A stretch of DNA of 64,000 nt, taken from Bacteroidota bacterium. GTDB taxonomy: Bacteria; Bacteroidota; Bacteroidia; Bacteroidales; B39-G9. Below are positions 62,283 to 64,000 of the stretch, in pieces. The stretch lies in contig JADFUR010000019.1 of assembly GCA_015222055.1 (NCBI GenBank), forward strand, positions 53,770-117,769. Direction: 5' to 3'. A program made the position numbers and the translations under genes. Numbering within the stretch: position 1 is the first letter of the stretch; each line of letters begins with the position of its first letter. A model generated the notes under the pieces. The model did not search any database. It was not told where the DNA came from and saw only the letters and a list, made by a program, of their open reading frames with translations.

Positions 62283-63680
62283 TTAATTTCCGCTCATTCT
62301 AAAAACAGTTCTAATGGTTTTTATGGTTAAAATAAAATCCAGTTTTAGCGACCAGGTATCAATATATTGTAAGTCGAGTTTCATCCAATCGTTGAAAGAA
62401 ATTGTGTTACGACCAGATACTTGCCAGATGCACGAAATTCCGGGTTTCATAGACAAACGACGAAGCTGCCAGCGTTCATATTTTTCTACTTCTTTGGGTA
62501 GAGGAGGACGAGGACCAATAATCGACATCTCACCTTTTAACACATTTATAAATTGAGGTATTTCATCAATACTGGTTTTTCTGAGAAAACGACCAATTTT
62601 AGTGATACGCGGATCATTTTTTATTTTAAAAACAGGACCGTCTTGCTCATTTTTATGTTCTAATTTGGCACGTAATTTTTCTGCATCATTAACCATAGTG
62701 CGAAATTTATAAACATAAAATTCGCGTTTTCGTAGGCCAATTCTTTTTTGTTTAAAAAAAACAGGTCCTTTCGAATCTATTTTTATCAGTAAAGCAATTA
62801 ATAATAGAAAAGGGGCACTTAGTAATAAAATGATGAAAGAAAAGATATAGTCTAAAATTAATTTTGAGTGTAAGGCAATATAATTTGACGGAGTATTGTA
62901 AATGGTATAAAAAGGTATTTCTCCAAAATAATCGATATGCCCGTGGGTAGAAAGCATGGTGAAAAATTGCGACTGAATTCGAAAAATAACGCCTACTTCT
63001 TTGCACGAAAAATAGTAAGGAGCTATTTCTGCCTCGTCAAACTTTTTTTTGCAATAAACAAGTTCGTCAACTGTATGAGTGTCAAGTAAATTTTCAAAAT
63101 CAACATCTTCATGATAAATATTTATTTTATCTCCGTAAAGGCTTTCGATTGTTTTAGATTTGGTAATTATGCCAACTATTTTGTAACCAAACTCTTTAGC
63201 CTGCATTAGTCCTGAAATAATGTCTTTACTGCTTTTATCGCAAATGAGAAGCATGTTGCGTGTGTTAAGCCCTTTTCGGCGATAGCGTTTTATAAGATTA
63301 TTAAACAATATTTTGAATGAGTATAAAACAAATAAATCAATAATGCTAAAAATAAAAATAGCAATTCGGCTTATATCCTCAAGCTTAAATGTAAAAATAA
63401 ATAAAAACAAAACTGATGTACCAATCAGAACAACAGTAACATAATCGATAAAAACAGAAGAGTAAAGTTTAATTCTGTGGAATTCGGAGAGGCGAAAAAT
63501 TTTAACCAAAATAAACCACACAGGTATTATTGCAAAAAAAAGAATTCGGTATTCGTTGTTAAATGCAAAACTAAAGCTAGATTGACGTATATATCCTGCA
63601 ATAAAAAAAGAAACAATAGTTAAAAACACATCTATGGATGTGAAAAGATTGTTTATTGATTTTTCTTTTTCTCTTAACAT
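62283..63680 (-). CDS. undecaprenyl-phosphate sugar transferase (polyprenyl glycosylphosphotransferase)
   Basis: N-terminal TMs and CoA-binding-like domain; KRIGLRKREFYVYKFRTMVNDAEKL; ISIDEIPQFINVLKGEMSIIGPRPPLPKEVEKY-type motif; KPGISCIWQVSGRN. Confidence 0.93.
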   Translation of the reverse strand: MLREKEKSINNLFTSIDVFLTIVSFFIAGYIRQSSFSFAFNNEYRILFFAIIPVWFILVKIFRLSEFHRIKLYSSVFIDYVTVVLIGTSVLFLFIFTFKLEDISRIAIFIFSIIDLFVLYSFKILFNNLIKRYRRKGLNTRNMLLICDKSSKDIISGLMQAKEFGYKIVGIITKSKTIESLYGDKINIYHEDVDFENLLDTHTVDELVYCKKKFDEAEIAPYYFSCKEVGVIFRIQSQFFTMLSTHGHIDYFGEIPFYTIYNTPSNYIALHSKLILDYIFSFIILLLSAPFLLLIALLIKIDSKGPVFFKQKRIGLRKREFYVYKFRTMVNDAEKLRAKLEHKNEQDGPVFKIKNDPRITKIGRFLRKTSIDEIPQFINVLKGEMSIIGPRPPLPKEVEKYERWQLRRLSMKPGISCIWQVSGRNTISFNDWMKLDLQYIDTWSLKLDFILTIKTIRTVFRMSGN

Positions 63681-64000
63681 GATGATTAATTACGAATTAA
63701 GAATTGTGAATTGCGAATTGTGAATTGCGAATTTAAAATTTTGTTTCAAATATATAAAGAAAAAGCCCATTTATTATGTAATTTTCAAAATCTTAAAGAT
63801 TTGGAAAAATTTCTACGAGGGTTTGAAACCCTTGTGCTACGAAATGAATTTAAGGTCGGAGGCTTCGCTAGATATTAAGTATACAGGTTTATTCTTATTT
63901 TATAGACCTTAAGGTTTCTAAAACCTTAAGATACTGTGATTAAAACCAAATTTATTTTTACTTTTTTTATAAAATTTTTTTATCTTTGCTTATTATAAAG

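Noticed and set aside
1-64000. CRISPR array, prophage or integron
   Set aside because: No regularly spaced direct repeats with unique spacers, no phage structural genes, no integrase or attC-like arrays seen

Overview
AT-rich chromosomal segment of a Bacteroidota (Bacteroidales-like) bacterium. The signs are T9SS sorting domains, a PorV/PorQ-family protein, a TonB-dependent receptor, GSIII glutamine synthetase and TAnnTTTG-type promoters. Most of it is housekeeping: glnN (partial), lpxK, sppA, folK, upp, radC, rpsT, mltF, tyrS, lpxH, pyrE, coaD, leuS, rplU, rpmA, serS, ruvC, greA, tRNA-Glu(TTC) and tRNA-Arg(TCG). The accessory parts that stand out are: (1) a tightly overlapped three-gene cassette at 17653-19404, encoding a GHKL-ATPase with an N-terminal STAS-like region, a small STAS-like (DUF4325-like) protein and a PIN-domain nuclease, which is the best candidate for an under-described (toxin/defence/partner-switch) system; (2) a gingipain-like C25 protease next to a lipoprotein serpin; (3) a REP-associated (Y1/HUH) transposase with a REP-like palindrome inside its own coding sequence and another at its stop codon; (4) dispersed intergenic palindromic and MITE-like elements; (5) a TonB receptor / giant exported protein / PorV-like operon; (6) a Rieske-like lipoprotein lacking both canonical His ligands. 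No CRISPR array, prophage or rRNA was seen. All family calls were made by eye from motifs; no database search was run.
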